64,000 bases of DNA from Mesorhabditis belari. Its lineage: Eukaryota; Nematoda; Chromadorea; Rhabditida; Rhabditidae. A model generated the notes under the pieces. The model saw only the letters and a program-made list of their open reading frames with translations, searched no databases and was not told the DNA's origin. Every line of letters starts with the position of its first letter. Position 1 is the first letter of the stretch. The DNA is taken from positions 248,001-312,000 of the forward strand of contig CAUEEP010000933.1 in NCBI GenBank assembly GCA_958450365.1, written 5' to 3'. Shown in pieces: positions 11,033 to 22,790 of this stretch. A program made the position numbers and the translations under genes.

Positions 11033-14000
11033 ATGAAAAGTGTCGAAATTTTGTAATACTGTGTTTTTTTGTGTATTTTATTGTCGTGAATTTTTCGTGA
11101 AATAGCTACGTCTAAATAAAGCTACTCTTTTGCTAACTTCTCAACTTTCGTCACTTTCGAGTGAATTGTGAACATAGGAGCACTTTTTCTAGCTTTTCTA
11201 GCTTTTCTAGCTTTGCTCAACTTTTTCTAGCTTCGAGAGAAAGTCTCAGAAAATGCACTCGGCTCCTCGGAAAATGTCTCAGGGAAGTTACGGTTTCCCC
11301 CACCCTGAAGTGAAAAACAATGAATCTATAGATTTCTGCACAAGTTTATTGTTTTTTCTTTTCGAATCCTCAAAGTTTTCAGGTGAAACGCAGTGTACGG
11401 CTTATTTTTTTTTATGGAAAAAAGATGTCCATTGGGGTCATCGTGGAGAGCTCGAAATCGTTGAGTGGTCAACAAAAAAAATTCTTTCAGCAATTCATTA
11501 GAGAATCAAAATTTTGCTTCCTCAAATAGACCATCGTAAAGGTTTTTGTGCAAAATTGTAAACTTGAATAAATTGAATTTTTTCTAAATCAAATTTCTTG
11601 AAAAATGAAGTGGCTATTGTTAGCCAGTTGTGGCGTCAAGTTAAAGGTTATTGTTAGCCAGTTGTGGCATCAAGTTAAAGGCTAGTGTTAGCCAGTTGTG
11701 GCGTCAAGTTAAAGGCTATTGTTAGCCAGTGGTGGCGTCAAGAGAGTGGACTGTTTTATTACTCATTTATTTCATGGAAAAGAAAATGACAAAATAAACG
11801 AAAGGCTCACAAGGACTTATCACTAAAATGCGAATTTTAGTGATTTCTTTTTGTGTTTTGAAAGCATTTGAAAACCGAGTTTGAAAACCGAGTTTGAAAG
11901 CACAAATGAGAATTCAAATTTATGGAAAATGATTTTTCTGACAGAAACTCTTTTCTCTTTTTTTTTTGTTGGCTTCTGGCCGTGCAATTAGAACTTTATA
12001 ACCCTTTTATATCTTTCAAATGATGTATTGTAACATTAGTGCCTTATATAGTTCTATTTTCGATGGCAAAAGATGCTTTGTAAACAAAGAAAAAATTGAC
12101 TGCCAGGCGGTGACTTGATTACTCGATTTGTCTGTAAAATGTCACTGTAAAAACAATAAATGAAAGATGTTTAACCAAAAATGCAAATCTAAATGCTTTA
12201 TCAACGTCATTTAAGATATGAAAATTGGGGTGAATCTTGGCACAATCAAAGGTTTTTTCGTCGTTTCGTTGTAATTCGTTTCTTGATGGTCGTTGAACGT
12301 TGAACGTTTCTTGTTGGCGATGATGGTCGTTGAACAAAAGGAAAGCTTCGAAGGAGAACCCTGAGATGAAACTATTCAATAGGTCATTTATTGTTTCAAA
12401 CGTTTAGATGTTCAAACGTTTAAACGTTCAAAGTGAAGATTTATCACAAAATGCTATTTTTGATTTTCCATCAAGCGTTTCTATTTCCTCAATCCCCAAA
12501 GTTTCAATATTCAATCGCAATCACAATGTTTTCTATGACCCACAATGTTTTCTATGTTTCCTTGTCTTTGAGTTTTTTGAGGAAAAGGGAAAGATGGGAA
12601 AAGGAAGAGAGAATAAAGCAAATGGGAGAGTAGCTCCTTATCGGGCGCATGCGATTTGAAAAGACTCGAAAAGACTAGAAAAGCCCTTTATTACATTTTA
12701 AGCATAATCACTTTGTAAATATTAAAAAAAACTCAAGTGAAAAGAGCAAAAGGCACAGTTGGGAAGAGAGGGAAAGTGGAAGAGGTTGTGTGTGAGCCTT
12801 GCCCTGCAATCCAAAAGTTTGTCAACGAAATACGGAAATACGGAGAACATTCTAGATTCCCTTTCGCTTCTTTTCTTTAAAGATGTTATAACTTTTTGTA
12901 GTGTTGATCAAATTTTATGATTTTTGCATCAAAATGTTCGTAAGAGTCTCTAGAATAAAACTTATCCCCTCGTTTTTTGTTCTAGACCCTGATTGTCGAG
13001 TTACGAGCTCCAAACTGCAGGGTACCACAAAAAACTGCTAAAACTCAATTTAAAAAATTTCTGTCAGAGGGATTTGGAAAATTCCTTCAGATTCGGAATC
13101 AGCACAATTTTCCGCATCTAAAAAAGGTACTCCCAGAAAAATCCTATAGAAAACGCATTTTTCGCGCCGATGTGGGGGGGGGGGCACATTCTGGATTACG
13201 GCACCATGTGGGCACATTCTGGATACAGCGCTGACGCGAAGCGCCGTATCGAGAATGTAGCCTTGCCCTTCGGCACCATTTAAACCATTTGGTACCCTTC
13301 GGCACCATTAAAATGCAAATTTTGGTTTGGTGCAAATACTTTGGTACCAAGGTTTAGCCCTAGGAGGTTGGTGCCAAACTCTAACTATGGGGGAGGTTAG
13401 TACCAAGGTACTTTGGTACCTTTTGGAATGAAGCTTATGCGTGAGTTATTTGAAAATATACTTGCTTCTCAAAATACGCACAAATACAGGAATTTCAAGA
13501 TTATCTCAAGACACTTCTTTTATGCTTCTTTAAGTAAGCCAACAAGTATGATTTCTTTTAGTTCAATAAAAATTATCTTTAGCTTCTCGCTTTACTCATA
13601 TATTTGGGATTCATTACATCATTACATAAAAAAAAGGTGATTCACTTCATTTTCTTTTCCTCAACTTTCTTTTCCTTTCACAGCTCTTTTCCATCCCTTA
13701 TCTTTCTGAGCTTTTTCCGAGTTGTTTGCAAAATCGGGATGGCAAACCACTTTGCATTTGCAACTTTAGTTTAATAACTCTTAAGGCTTTTTGCTTCTTG
13801 ATTTGATTTAAGTTGCACAGGTGACAGGTGACAGGGAATGCATAAATGGAAAGGAATTAAAGGATTGGTAGATGTTTTCTAGAAGAAAGGCCCAGTTTTT
13901 CTTCTTTTAATAAAGTAATTTTAGGTTTTTCTAAAATCTTTTAATTCTATAAACACTTTCAACTCAGATTAGACAATATTAATCAGCGAAAATTACAAGG

Positions 14001-15245
14001 AAATCTAAAGCCGACAAAAAGAAACAAATTTCTGCCAAGGATCTGTGTAATAGTTAGATTTTGAGCACCAACCTTGAACACATTCTCTTCCATCTTTCAC
14101 CAGATCTTTATCATCTTTGTTTTCATCATTTTTCTGCTCCAAAGTTTCTTCTAAAAAGATGCTACATTAAATATTTTACAGAATCAACGAGCCTGAAGCA
14201 AATCAACGAAAAAGAGGAAGGATTGGTCGAATGAAGTACTCAAAATGTTGAGAAGACTATGTTGATGCGTTGGGTATGTTCTTTAAAACAAATAAGTAAG
14301 ATATGCTTGTATTTGAACGCTCTATGAGCTACTTTATGTATTACAAAATGAAGAACTTTCTTTCCAGCCTAATAGAATGACAAACATCCGCGCGAAATAA
14401 GGCCAAAAAAGCGTTTTCTGGGGAATTTTGACGTGTGATACGTGATTCAAGAAGGCCATCGAAGGTCATTTGGGCCTCCTACCCAGCCACCCATCTCGAT
14501 CTCTTCGATGGACTCGTTAATTAGGTTTATAGCTAATAACTAGAAAAGTTATAATTTCCCGTAAATGCTGTATTAGAGTGACATTTCATTCTATTTTCCA
14601 ACTCCTCAACATCGACCGCTCCGAAAAATAGATAAGGGGGACTGTGTTTTTTGTGAAGGGGATGGGAAGGGGAGAAGGAAGATAAGGGGGACCACATGAA
14701 TGTGCTTTTTAAAAATTTAAAATCAGATTCGTTAAAAACTATTTTAAACGATGATTGTTGTCCCAAATGTACAAAAAACACGCTTAAAAGTTAAATTATC
14801 TTCTTACCCGCGATTCCCTTTGAATCGCCAAAAAAAAAAATCCATGTGGGCGACCCTTAGATTTTTCTATTTTTTTCAAAAACACCGTTTTAAATTTTAC
14901 TGCCGACAAAATTTTAATAGGTTTTAGGTCTAGATCTATCCATAGAACCCCCACAAGCGACTCTAAAGTCAAGATTTCCAGGGGTCAACGGGTGTCACAC
15001 ATCCGCGCGAAAATACGTTTTCTGGGGAATTTTGACGTGTGATACGTGATTCAACTCAAAAAAATTGCGCTGATCACGAATATGAAGTTTATTTTTAAAT
15101 CCTATCTACAGATTTTTATAAAATCAAGGTTTTCAAGGGAAAATCAAGGAAAAATTAACACAGGCACTTTTACATTTCTTGTTAAAAAGGGCAGAAAAAA
15201 GCAAACGCAAAAAAACGAGTCGAAATTTATTAAAATTTAATCTCT
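11033..15245. other. Gene-poor stretch with short satellites
   Basis: No exon chain on either strand is supported here; open frames are short and unrelated to any family I know. Contents: T-rich and ctagctttt repeats near 11190-11240; a 35-bp tandem repeat at 11611-11741; a ggtacc/ttcggcacc-rich patch with local inverted repeats at 13190-13425; and a direct repeat (acatccgcgcgaaa ... tgtgatacgtgattcaa) at 14385-14452 and 15000-15055. Confidence 0.5.
11611..11741. repeat. Tandem repeat, 35-bp unit, about four copies
   Basis: Units of the form ggctattgttagccagttg followed by tggcgtcaagttaaa, with few mismatches. Each unit contains a small inverted repeat (ggct..agcc). Confidence 0.9.
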
Positions 15246-15516
15246 TTTTAAAGGAGCTTTAAAGGAGCTTTAGAGGAGCTAAATAGGAGCTTTAGAGGAG
15301 CTTTAGAGGAGCTTTAAAGGAGCTTTAAAGGAGCTTTAAAGGAGCTTTAAAGGAGCTTTAAAGGAGCTTTAAAGGAGCTTTAGAGGAGCTTTAGAGGAGC
15401 TTTAAAGGAGCTTTAAAGGAGCTTTAAAGGAACTATAAAGGAGCTTTAAAGGAGCTTTAAAGGAGCTTTAAAGGAGCTTTAAAGGAGCTTTAGAGGAGCT
15501 TTAGAGGAGCTAAATA
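15246..15516. repeat. 11-bp minisatellite AGGAGCTTTAA
   Basis: Roughly 24 head-to-tail copies of aggagctttaa/aggagctttag, with a few variants (aggagctaaat, aggaactataa). It ends about 155 bp upstream of the first exon I can support for the next gene. AGCT within the unit is self-complementary. Confidence 0.95.
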
Positions 15517-15671
15517 GGAACAACGTGGGCGTTGCCGAACTAGAGGGTAAGAACGCTTTTGAGCAAGTGGATGTTTTTTTTTCATTGAGTTGCATCATAA
15601 TCTTAACATCCGACTATTACAGCTTTAAAGTTTAAAAGACAACTTTAAACTATTCTTTATTAAAATCTTAG

Positions 15672-16087
15672 TCCTATTCGAACGATCCCCAACGCTTTTT
15701 GAGCAACAAGCGCCCACGTTTGCCCGTCTTTCTGCCCTTGGAAGAGGTAAATCCTACAAATATCCGAATCCTACAATCCTAGGTTAGTAAAATAATAAAT
15801 TTTAGCTACAATCAATTTTTAATATTAAAAGATACTACAAAGATGTACAATCTTTTTGTTTTGTGACTCAATTAGTCAGAATTTCCTTAAAAATTAATCT
15901 TTTTAAGATTCTGTGCACTGAGGATCTAGCCACGCATGATATCGACATTCCCGACATTCCCGATTTTGTTGTGCCTCAACAAGCTGAGGCTTCTACTGTT
16001 CCTCAGGATGACTTCGTCATCCCCGATGTTCCTGACTTCTATGTCAACAATGGAGCCATTCCGGAGAACCCTGGCAACGATCTTTAA
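15672..16087 (+). CDS. Unrecognised gene, last two exons
   Basis: Exon 15672-15746 (SYSNDPQRFLSNKRPRLP..., ends LPLEE) joins in phase to 15908-16087, which ends with TAA. The second exon repeats an aspartate/proline motif: IDIPDIPDFVVP and, after a spacer, FVIPDVPDFYV. No catalytic or membrane signature is seen, and I do not recognise the family. An upstream exon may lie near 15520-15548, but its phase does not fit. The 11-bp minisatellite is immediately upstream. Confidence is for these being real exons, supported by good splice signals and an in-phase join. Confidence 0.5.
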
Positions 16088-16328
16088 ACAAATACATTGC
16101 TCATTTATCCCATTCGATGACATCTCGTGCTTTATCATTGACTCCTCTTCTGAATCTCAACCGTTTGCTCAATGAGTTTCTCTCTGTACAAACGGGATTC
16201 CTTTCTTGTCCTCATTTGTAAATGTAAATAAATTATTCGCTCTTGACGTCACTCTTTGATCAAAAGGTTCTCCATGATGTTGTGTTTCCATGTGGCATTT
16301 TTGTGACATCAATATATCCATGCTTTAG

Positions 16329-17999
16329 ATGACACGCCGAATGAGTTTGAATTATGAGTTGATTCATAAGCAACGAGACATTCAAATGGATGTCAATGGG
16401 CAAGAAGAGGAGCAGGTAGAGTGGAAAAGGGACTAAAAAGCAAAAGCTGATGCTCATGAAAGTCTTGCCATTGAGATTGATGTAAAATAGCTCTTTTAAA
16501 ACGTTTTCGAATAGAATTTGAGATACCGTATCCTCTCTAATAGTAGTGCACCCTGAGAGTCGCCTAAATTGCCCGAAATCTCGAAAGCCGCTTATCAGAA
16601 CCTATCGATGTGGGGTCGGAAAATGTAGCTGACGATGAGATCTAGTGGGGGATTAAAGTGTTGAGCTTCTGCGAAAGCTTGGAAACCGTAAAATAGTCAC
16701 CAACTCGGCTCGCCGGAGTGCGCTACTATTAGAGAAAATACGGTTGATTTGAGCGTTGGCTTTTGATGATAAAGATTGAAACTTTTTGGGGGTTAAAATC
16801 ATCATTGAAGAAATTGAGTTTCAGGCGCCCATGCCAGACGAAGCAGCGCTTCTGCGAGCGTTAGCGCTCATCGTTTTGGTGTTTCCGCATCACTTCGATG
16901 GTATTTGAAAATACATCTTTTTAAGAAGCATTGAAACTTTTAGAAGCGTTGCCTGATGAGGAGCGAGGCATTCAAATGGATGTCAATAGGCAAGAGGAGG
17001 AGCAGGTAGAGTGGGAAAGTGAAATGAAAGTCTTGTCATTGAGATTGATGTAAAATAGCTCTTTTAAAACGTCTTCGAATAGAATTTGAGATACCGTATC
17101 CTCTCTAATAGTAGTGCACCTCTAAATTGCTCGAAACCTCGAAAACCGATTATCAGAACCTATCGATGTGGGATCGGAAAATGTAGCTGGCGATGAGATC
17201 TAGTGGCGGATTTGAGTGTTGAGCTTTTCCGAGAACTTGGGAAACCGTAAAATAGTCACCAACTCGGCTCGCCGGAGTGCGCTACTATTAGAGAAAATAC
17301 GGTTGATTTGAGCGTTGGCTTTTGATGATAAAGATTGAAACTTTTTGGGGGTTAAAATCATCATTGAAGACATTGAGTTTTAGGCGCTCGATAATTCATT
17401 TATGAATGTGGCACCATTCATGAGACTTGTGGGGTTGATTGAGCCTATGACGCCATTTGAGGATCTCGCCGACTGCTTGGAAATGTTCCAGGTGAATTCA
17501 GAAACCCTTCTCGACAATTGTCAAATTTAGGAACCGATTAACGATTCTGATTGGAAGCATCTCTCACTTTCATCTCTTCGCGATCATCTGGTGTGTCTTT
17601 TATAAGGCTAATGTTGTGATTTGTTGATTCAAATCTTGATACAAATTCATTGATACAAAGCAGGGAGCTGCTCTTGTAACAATCAATTCGTATTTTGGCC
17701 GTATTTAATGATAGATTTCGTTTCTTTTTAGGAGTCGACACCCCCAATCGAGATCATCCGGCCCGAAGTGTCATGCTTCGGTTCAGTTGGTAAGCGAGCT
17801 GATCGAGTTTTTAGTGATCAATCAGAATATTTATTCTCCATTTCGATCATATTTGATCTTTTCTTTTACATCAAATCCTTTTTCAGCCAGCAGTGGCCTG
17901 GGAACTGCGAATAATTCATTCGCTTCTGTGGTCGATCAACCGTCCACTACGGACGGTGACAGTGACTTCGAGGAATTCGAAATCGAAGATGTCTTCTAA
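16329..17999 (+). CDS. Unrecognised acidic-tailed protein, seven exons
   Basis: Exons 16329-16415, 16825-16900, 16944-17005, 17384-17491, 17531-17590, 17732-17789 and 17887-17999 join in phase to 187 residues. The start ATG follows ctttag directly, so it could sit at a trans-splice acceptor. The N-terminus reads MTRRMSLNYELIHKQRDIQM; the C-terminus is DSDFEEFEIEDVF. Exon 3 repeats the end of exon 1 (IQMDVNGQEEEQ against IQMDVNRQEEEQ), because exon, MITE and next acceptor have been tandemly duplicated. Exon 2 is hydrophobic (RALALIVLVF) and may be a by-product. A simpler product joins exon 1 straight to exon 4, also in phase. No family recognised. Confidence 0.6.
16524..16744. mobile_element. 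MITE family A, copy 3
   Basis: 221 bp, with terminal repeats taccgtatcctctctaatag and ctattagagaaaatacggt. It lies in intron 1 of the acidic-tailed gene. It shares the cct variant of its left end with copy 4, as expected if both came from one duplicated copy. Confidence 0.9.
17092..17304. mobile_element. MITE family A, copy 4
   Basis: 213 bp, same left-end variant as copy 3 and lacking about 8 bp after gtgcacc. Intron 3 of the acidic-tailed gene. Confidence 0.9.
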
Positions 18000-19083
18000 T
18001 CGTTTCTCGTCGTTTTCTTCTTCTTATGCACTTCATTGTTAATTTTATACATGGGTACTTATGGGTTGCCAAGTGTATCAGGCTAGAATTTGTCATTTGA
18101 AATGTTTGTTAATGGTTAATTATAAAATTTTCTATATTGTTAGAAATTAGAAAAGAATGAAAAATGCCAGTGAAGAGAGAGAAGGGATTTAAAAGGGAAG
18201 AGATTCGAGGAAGAGATTTGCAATCACTTTTTATACCCTTCAATAGATTTCAATAGACAGTGGTTCGTAGACAAAAAAGTTTAGGTGGTATTTGGTGACT
18301 TTTTAAAAAACTTTAACAAAAAATGAAATCTCAAACTTACTCAAACTTGACTCTTTTCCTTCGTTAACTATTTATTGAAGAGTTCTTGAGCTTCAAAAAA
18401 TAAAATTCAGACAGTAAAGGCGGATCCAAGTTCTTCTTTTGAATTTCCATTCAAGTTCATTCCCTGGAAAATGAAATTTCATTTTTTGGTACAAAAAAAA
18501 AAGTAAAATTTGATAACGGAACAGGATTACTGGTGCTCAAAAGAAGGACTTGCAAAAAAAATGAAATTAATAATGAGATAGGCGGAGGGGCGGAGCGTTT
18601 GGGCATGCTAAATGACAGCCTTTATGAGCTTTGTGAATACGAGTGATAAGGGGAAATTATTTTTTCTGAAAAATGGCAAGATTGATAGAAAGAAAATTAG
18701 TTAAATAAAAGACTCTTGTAGAGAATTTTCGAAATGAGACACTCAACAAACAAAGTTTAAGCCTAAAACTTCTTTCTTCACCAGCCGAGCCCCTTTTATT
18801 TGCTTTTTCATGACCGAAATTTGATAGGTGAAAGAGCACTTTGAAGTTCTCTTCTTATTTTTCATAAATTCTTACAGTTGACAGCTAAGCTTTCTTTCTG
18901 GCAGCTAAGCTTCCTTTCTGACAGCTAAACTTTTGAATTTTTCAACGAGCGTATGCCCAGCTTTGGTTTATGGCTTTCAACACTGTCGAAAATTTGCGAT
19001 AAGACTCGCCGTTTTCAGCAACGAAAAGCTTTTGCAGAATATTATACAATCGATTTCTATCAAAAATTCAAATATCAAATTAT

Positions 19084-19353
19084 TACCGTAAATACTGTAA
19101 TAGTACCGCACTCCCATAATGATGGTGCGGAGTGTTGTGTAGTCTAGCTTTGAACGAGATTTTCTCGGCACTGATTTATGCTACAATGCGCGCTTAGGTA
19201 TCAAAAAATAGCCCTGAATTTCAGCTATTTTTTTGATCCCAAAGACGCATTTTTTGAAAGTACGGGCACTTTGAAAAAAATGAAATACTAAAAAACTTTT
19301 GCGACTACGCGACTGTACGAGGGGGGCGGGGTACTATTACAGCATTTACGGTA
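19084..19353. mobile_element. MITE family B, copy 1 (short form)
   Basis: Terminal repeats taccgtaaatactgtaatag and ctattacagcatttacggta, 270 bp. The interior differs from the 450-bp copies. Confidence 0.85.
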
Positions 19354-19693
19354 GGTTGTAATTGCTAATGACCATGCAAGCTGACCTGGTCGACAAACTA
19401 GTCTTAATGTTAGACCATCCTCGATGATAAGCTTAAAGCGGGTCGCACCCCAAACTATATTATCCATATTTCGACGAGACTTCAGGCGAACGAGAAGGTG
19501 ATGGAAATGTTAAGTTTCAAATTTGGCACCTATTTTCAGACAAACTACCGTAATCCATCCGCAATTTTTCATTCGATCAGTCTAATTTTGGTCTTATTGG
19601 CTGAGTTTTGTGCTTCCTCGCCGAATGATACCAAAATTGGGTTGATCAAAAGGAAAACTGGTGGCTGGAAGTACAGTAGTTTGTCTAAAATGT

Positions 19694-19735
19694 CGAAATT
19701 AAGTGCTTTTTCAAAAAGAAAAGCACTTAATTTCG
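19694..19735. repeat. Perfect short hairpin
   Basis: Stem cgaaattaagtgctttt pairs with aaaagcacttaatttcg around an 8-nt loop. Perfect 17-bp stem; no gene around it. Confidence 0.8.
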
Positions 19736-19782
19736 TGTTTTTGAAATGCTTTTGTATCAAATTCACTCAATTTTATTAGTAA

Positions 19783-19839
19783 AACTTTGAAAGCCGTAAA
19801 ATAGTCATCAACTCGGCTCGAAGGGATGCACTACTATTA
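19783..19839. mobile_element. MITE family A, right-end fragment
   Basis: Only the right portion remains (ccgtaaaatagtcatcaact ... gcactactatta). It stops exactly where the NO66 fragment begins, so it marks the edge of the duplicated NO66-lipase block. Confidence 0.8.
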
Positions 19840-19912
19840 AACGGTCAACAAAAATGTGCTCGAATTGGCTCGCCTTCTCTACGATAATGGACTTCTGATG
19901 GTTAAAGAATGA
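19840..19912 (+). pseudogene. NO66 last-exon fragment
   Basis: Matches the last 72 or so bases of the NO66 coding region (VNKNVLELARLLYDNGLLM, then TGA) and carries the same 3' flank. It is the left end of block B, in the same tail-to-tail order with a lipase as at 2.7-2.9 kb. Confidence 0.9.
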
Positions 19913-19975
19913 GGAAATCGTTTACTTATTCATTTTGTTTTATTCTGGTTAGCCTTTCTTGAAATAGTTGTTATG

Positions 19976-20040
19976 TTTGTTGTTGTTTTGTTGTTGTTTT
20001 GTTGTTGTTTTGTTGTTGTTTTGTTGTTGTTTTGTTGCGG
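19976..20040. repeat. Microsatellite (TTGTTGTTTTG)n
   Basis: About five units in the NO66-lipase spacer. The equivalent spacers at 2775 and 47570 have a single unit, so the expansion happened after duplication. Confidence 0.9.
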
Positions 20041-20152
20041 TTGATGTTACGCTTATTTTCTATAAAATCGATGGTATAATGGAAATTTTTAATCATTTTT
20101 TTCATAACTACCATTTCAAAATGACGGTTCCTTAAGTTTTTAATATCAAAGG

Positions 20153-22425
20153 CTATTTGCAATCCGTTTTCCACCAATCGCTCACCGCCGTATCGTAGTA
20201 GTGCGTGTGGTCCTGGAAATGGGTAAATCTGAATTGTTTGATTGCTAAAATTGCAATAATCCCACTAAAATACTCACATCGAATTGCCACATGATCTTGC
20301 TGTTCGCGCATTGACCGATCAAATCCCCATAGGGGCAAATTGTGTAGTTGGCGGTAGTCATCGCATTGTCGTACCTGGGAAAGGCTTTTGGTCAACAAAT
20401 TTGATATTTGATCGCGGTTTTGGTATCACAAATCGTACTCTCACAAAAAGCTGGTCTCAAAATTTCAATTCTCCTATTGATAGTAGTCACTCTAGATAGT
20501 CCTCTTCATCCTTCTTTCTTCTTCTTTTCAATGCCCGCTCTTGCTCACCAAATTTCGAAACGATGATGCATCAGATCGACTTCTTGTGGCGGGATGTGAG
20601 GAATTGGATCGAGGTGGTGGACCACACGGTAGGAGAAGGGAATCTGGGAAGTGGAAAGGATTGAAAAAATTCTTGATTTGACTCACATTAGCGTCATGCC
20701 ACTCCGCGTATCTCACATCGCCTGTCCTCGGCTGCCCGAATGTCATCATTTTTATCTAGAAAATTGAATTCTCCACAAATTCTCCACACTTGACTTTTCC
20801 CCGCGATTCTCTCACCTTTTCCGGTTCGAAAAGCCCCTGTTTGACGAGATACGCCGCACAAAGAGACGCCAACGATCCGCCAAGTGAATGCCCGACGATC
20901 TAGAAGATTTTTTTGGAAAAGAAAACGATTTTCGGTGATCCTGGAACGCACAGCACTCTTGGACATAGTTTCTGTTTGGAAAAATCGGCTTTTAAGAGTC
21001 AGCACGGTCACCCCCGAAATTGTTCAAGCTCAAATTTAACCAAAATTTGCATCTCTACGTGCAATCGGCTAGCGGAAACGCCAAATTGGAACTCACTTTA
21101 GAAAATGGGCTTAAAAAGTGAGCAGGATATGATTGACGGAAATTTGGGATACGGTAACGTATCCACTGTTTAAGGTGAAAGTCGAATTCGGAGAAATCCG
21201 ACCAAATTAGCTATCGTATCCCCGAAATTGGAGTGCATTTTAGAAAAGTGCGCCCAAGAAAGCACTCACATAGACGTCGTACGTTGGGTAGACTTTTCTC
21301 AGCGTCATCACTTGCGCCTCCAAGCCGGCGCGCCACAAAAAGAAGAACCCATTGAAGAAATAGTCATAAATTAGGCCGATATTCAAAAAGTTGTCTTTTT
21401 TCCTGAAATCTGGATGTCATTCAATAGGTTGGCAGTCATAGTTAGTGGAAATGAAATTTTAAAAAAAACATTTTTCATAAAATCTTACCAAACAAATTTT
21501 CAGGTTTTTTTTGAAAAATCAAAAATTTTAAATAATTTTTCAGGCTATCTGGAACGCATACTTTATGTAAAAAACTTTAAATTTAAACTTTTTAATATTT
21601 AAAAATTTTTTTACTTTAGCATCCCCAATATTTCGGCGACTGTCTCAAAGTTTCCGCTTGTGCCGCGAAAAGCGATCATTATCGCTTTTCGGCTGAGATC
21701 GAAAGCCGTATACGAATAACAGAAATCACCTGAAGAACTTTTTAAAGTAATTTCAATGAAATAAAGACTTTTATTGTAGTGATCACATGCGACGAGGGTA
21801 CTGTTGTAGAAATAAGTTGTGGAGAGCTGATTTCTTCAAAAAAAGGATTATCTTTTGATTAACAATGTGAGACTTGTAAAGGAAACAAACTCTGTACCAG
21901 ACTTGTTTAAAAACTCACTTCAAACATGGCTGCGGATTAGGGGAATACGTTGCCGCCAACAATGGAAGTGCCATCTTTCTCCCAAACGTGTCATCGAAGG
22001 GAAAATTCGCGTTTGGAGATCGCGGGCAATTGTAGGAATCGTTCTAGGAAAGGAGGAGAGGATTTCAGGGAAATTTCGATTCGATTGTAATTAGAAATCG
22101 ATTGATAAACCTGTAGAAAGATTTCACTCTTGCAGTCAGCCTCTTTCGAGCATTTCGCGTCAACGAGACACCAACTAGAAATTTTTGCTGATTTGAAAAA
22201 TGTAAAAACTTTTGACGAATTTTTGTTTTGTCCAATCCGTCCTTTCATTTCATCTTTCTTTTCCAAAACAAATTCCCCATTTCCTTAATTTCCCATTTCC
22301 TCAATCACTCACCCACAACCATCAGTTGCTGCTGCACAACTCTCGCAATTCGAATAGCCACAATCACTCAAACAGCCACCGATGAGTCCGAAAATGAGGA
22401 AAAAAGGCAAATTGTGTGCCAGCAT
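20153..22425 (-). CDS. Secreted class-3 (fungal-type) lipase, intact
   Basis: Ten exons on the minus strand: 22425-22313, 22174-22111, 22043-21919, 21833-21615, 21402-21270, 20899-20816, 20755-20687, 20643-20549, 20374-20278 and 20212-20153. All phases agree, giving 352 residues, predicted to hydrolyse lipid esters outside the cell. The start is MLAHNLPFFLIFGLIGG, a signal peptide. A Cys-rich module follows (CGYSNCESCAAATDGCGWC) that looks PSI-like. The lipase core shows FGRKMALPLLAATYS, then IMIAFRGTSGN (oxyanion strand), VYPTYDVYIVGHSLGG (serine elbow), TFGQPRTG, HHLDPIPHIPP (likely the catalytic Asp) and terminal DHTHYY (likely the His). All three catalytic positions are present. It is the only undamaged one of four copies in the window. 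Confidence 0.9.
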
Positions 22426-22439
22426 TTGAATAACAAGCG

Positions 22440-22790
22440 ATAAAATTGTTGAAAAAGCACAGAAAATCAATCTATTTGCTCAGTTAACAATAAGTGCGAA
22501 AGTGTGAGCTTTGTTATCAAAAGAATCAACAAAAGCCGATTAAATTTTGCCGTGATTTTCAAAGAAGTGTTTAAGGAAAAATCTTTGGCAAAAGAATAGT
22601 TTTACAATGACTAAACTATCGGTAAATAAGCAAGTCAATGAGACCGTCTTCCGAACCATCAGTAGCCACCGTGATAATCGCACGCTTCTTAAATGAGAGC
22701 ATCATGAGGTTCTTCGGGAGTTTCTTTCACGCATTCCAAACCCATTCTAGATAGGTTTCCATTGGTGGAGCCGGATTTTCATTGTGAGTC
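22440..22790 (-). mobile_element. Pogo/Tigger-like transposase tail, remnant
   Basis: Minus strand, about 22790-22625: PPMETYLEWVWNA, a stop where W is expected, then SFKNRAIIT-type and DGSEDSLIHLLV-type sequence as in the better copy at 25.04-25.24 kb. The ...SFK..I....DGSED.LI pattern resembles the C-terminus of pogo-clade DDE transposases. The remainder (22440-22625) is the shared non-coding tail. Confidence 0.55.

Larger units (their letters stand above)
16378..17387 (+). repeat. Tandem duplication of exon + MITE + acceptor
   Basis: Segment 16378-16828 is repeated at about 16970-17387 with small differences. Each copy carries the end of an exon (CAAATGGATGTCAAT ... GAGCAG), a donor, a family-A MITE, and the acceptor with gcgc at the start of the next exon. 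Confidence 0.88.
18000..19782. other. Intergenic stretch, no supported gene
   Basis: AT-rich. Holds MITE B copy 1 (19084-19353) and a perfect 17-bp-stem hairpin at 19694-19735. Open frames are short and unconvincing. Confidence 0.5.

Noticed and set aside
12408..12659. 83-codon open frame in the gene-poor stretch
   Set aside because: Low-complexity, no splice signals, no homology I can recognise.
13190..13425. ggtacc/ttcggcacc-rich patch resembling a structured element
   Set aside because: Repeats are irregular, with no clean terminal repeats or target duplication.
16800..16900. Hydrophobic exon RALALIVLVF as a membrane anchor
   Set aside because: Too short and followed by charged sequence; the exon itself may be an artefact of the local duplication.
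21421..21602. Open frames on the plus strand inside the lipase (also 48955-49143)
   Set aside because: They lie in the intron between lipase exons 4 and 5 and recur only because the lipase is duplicated.
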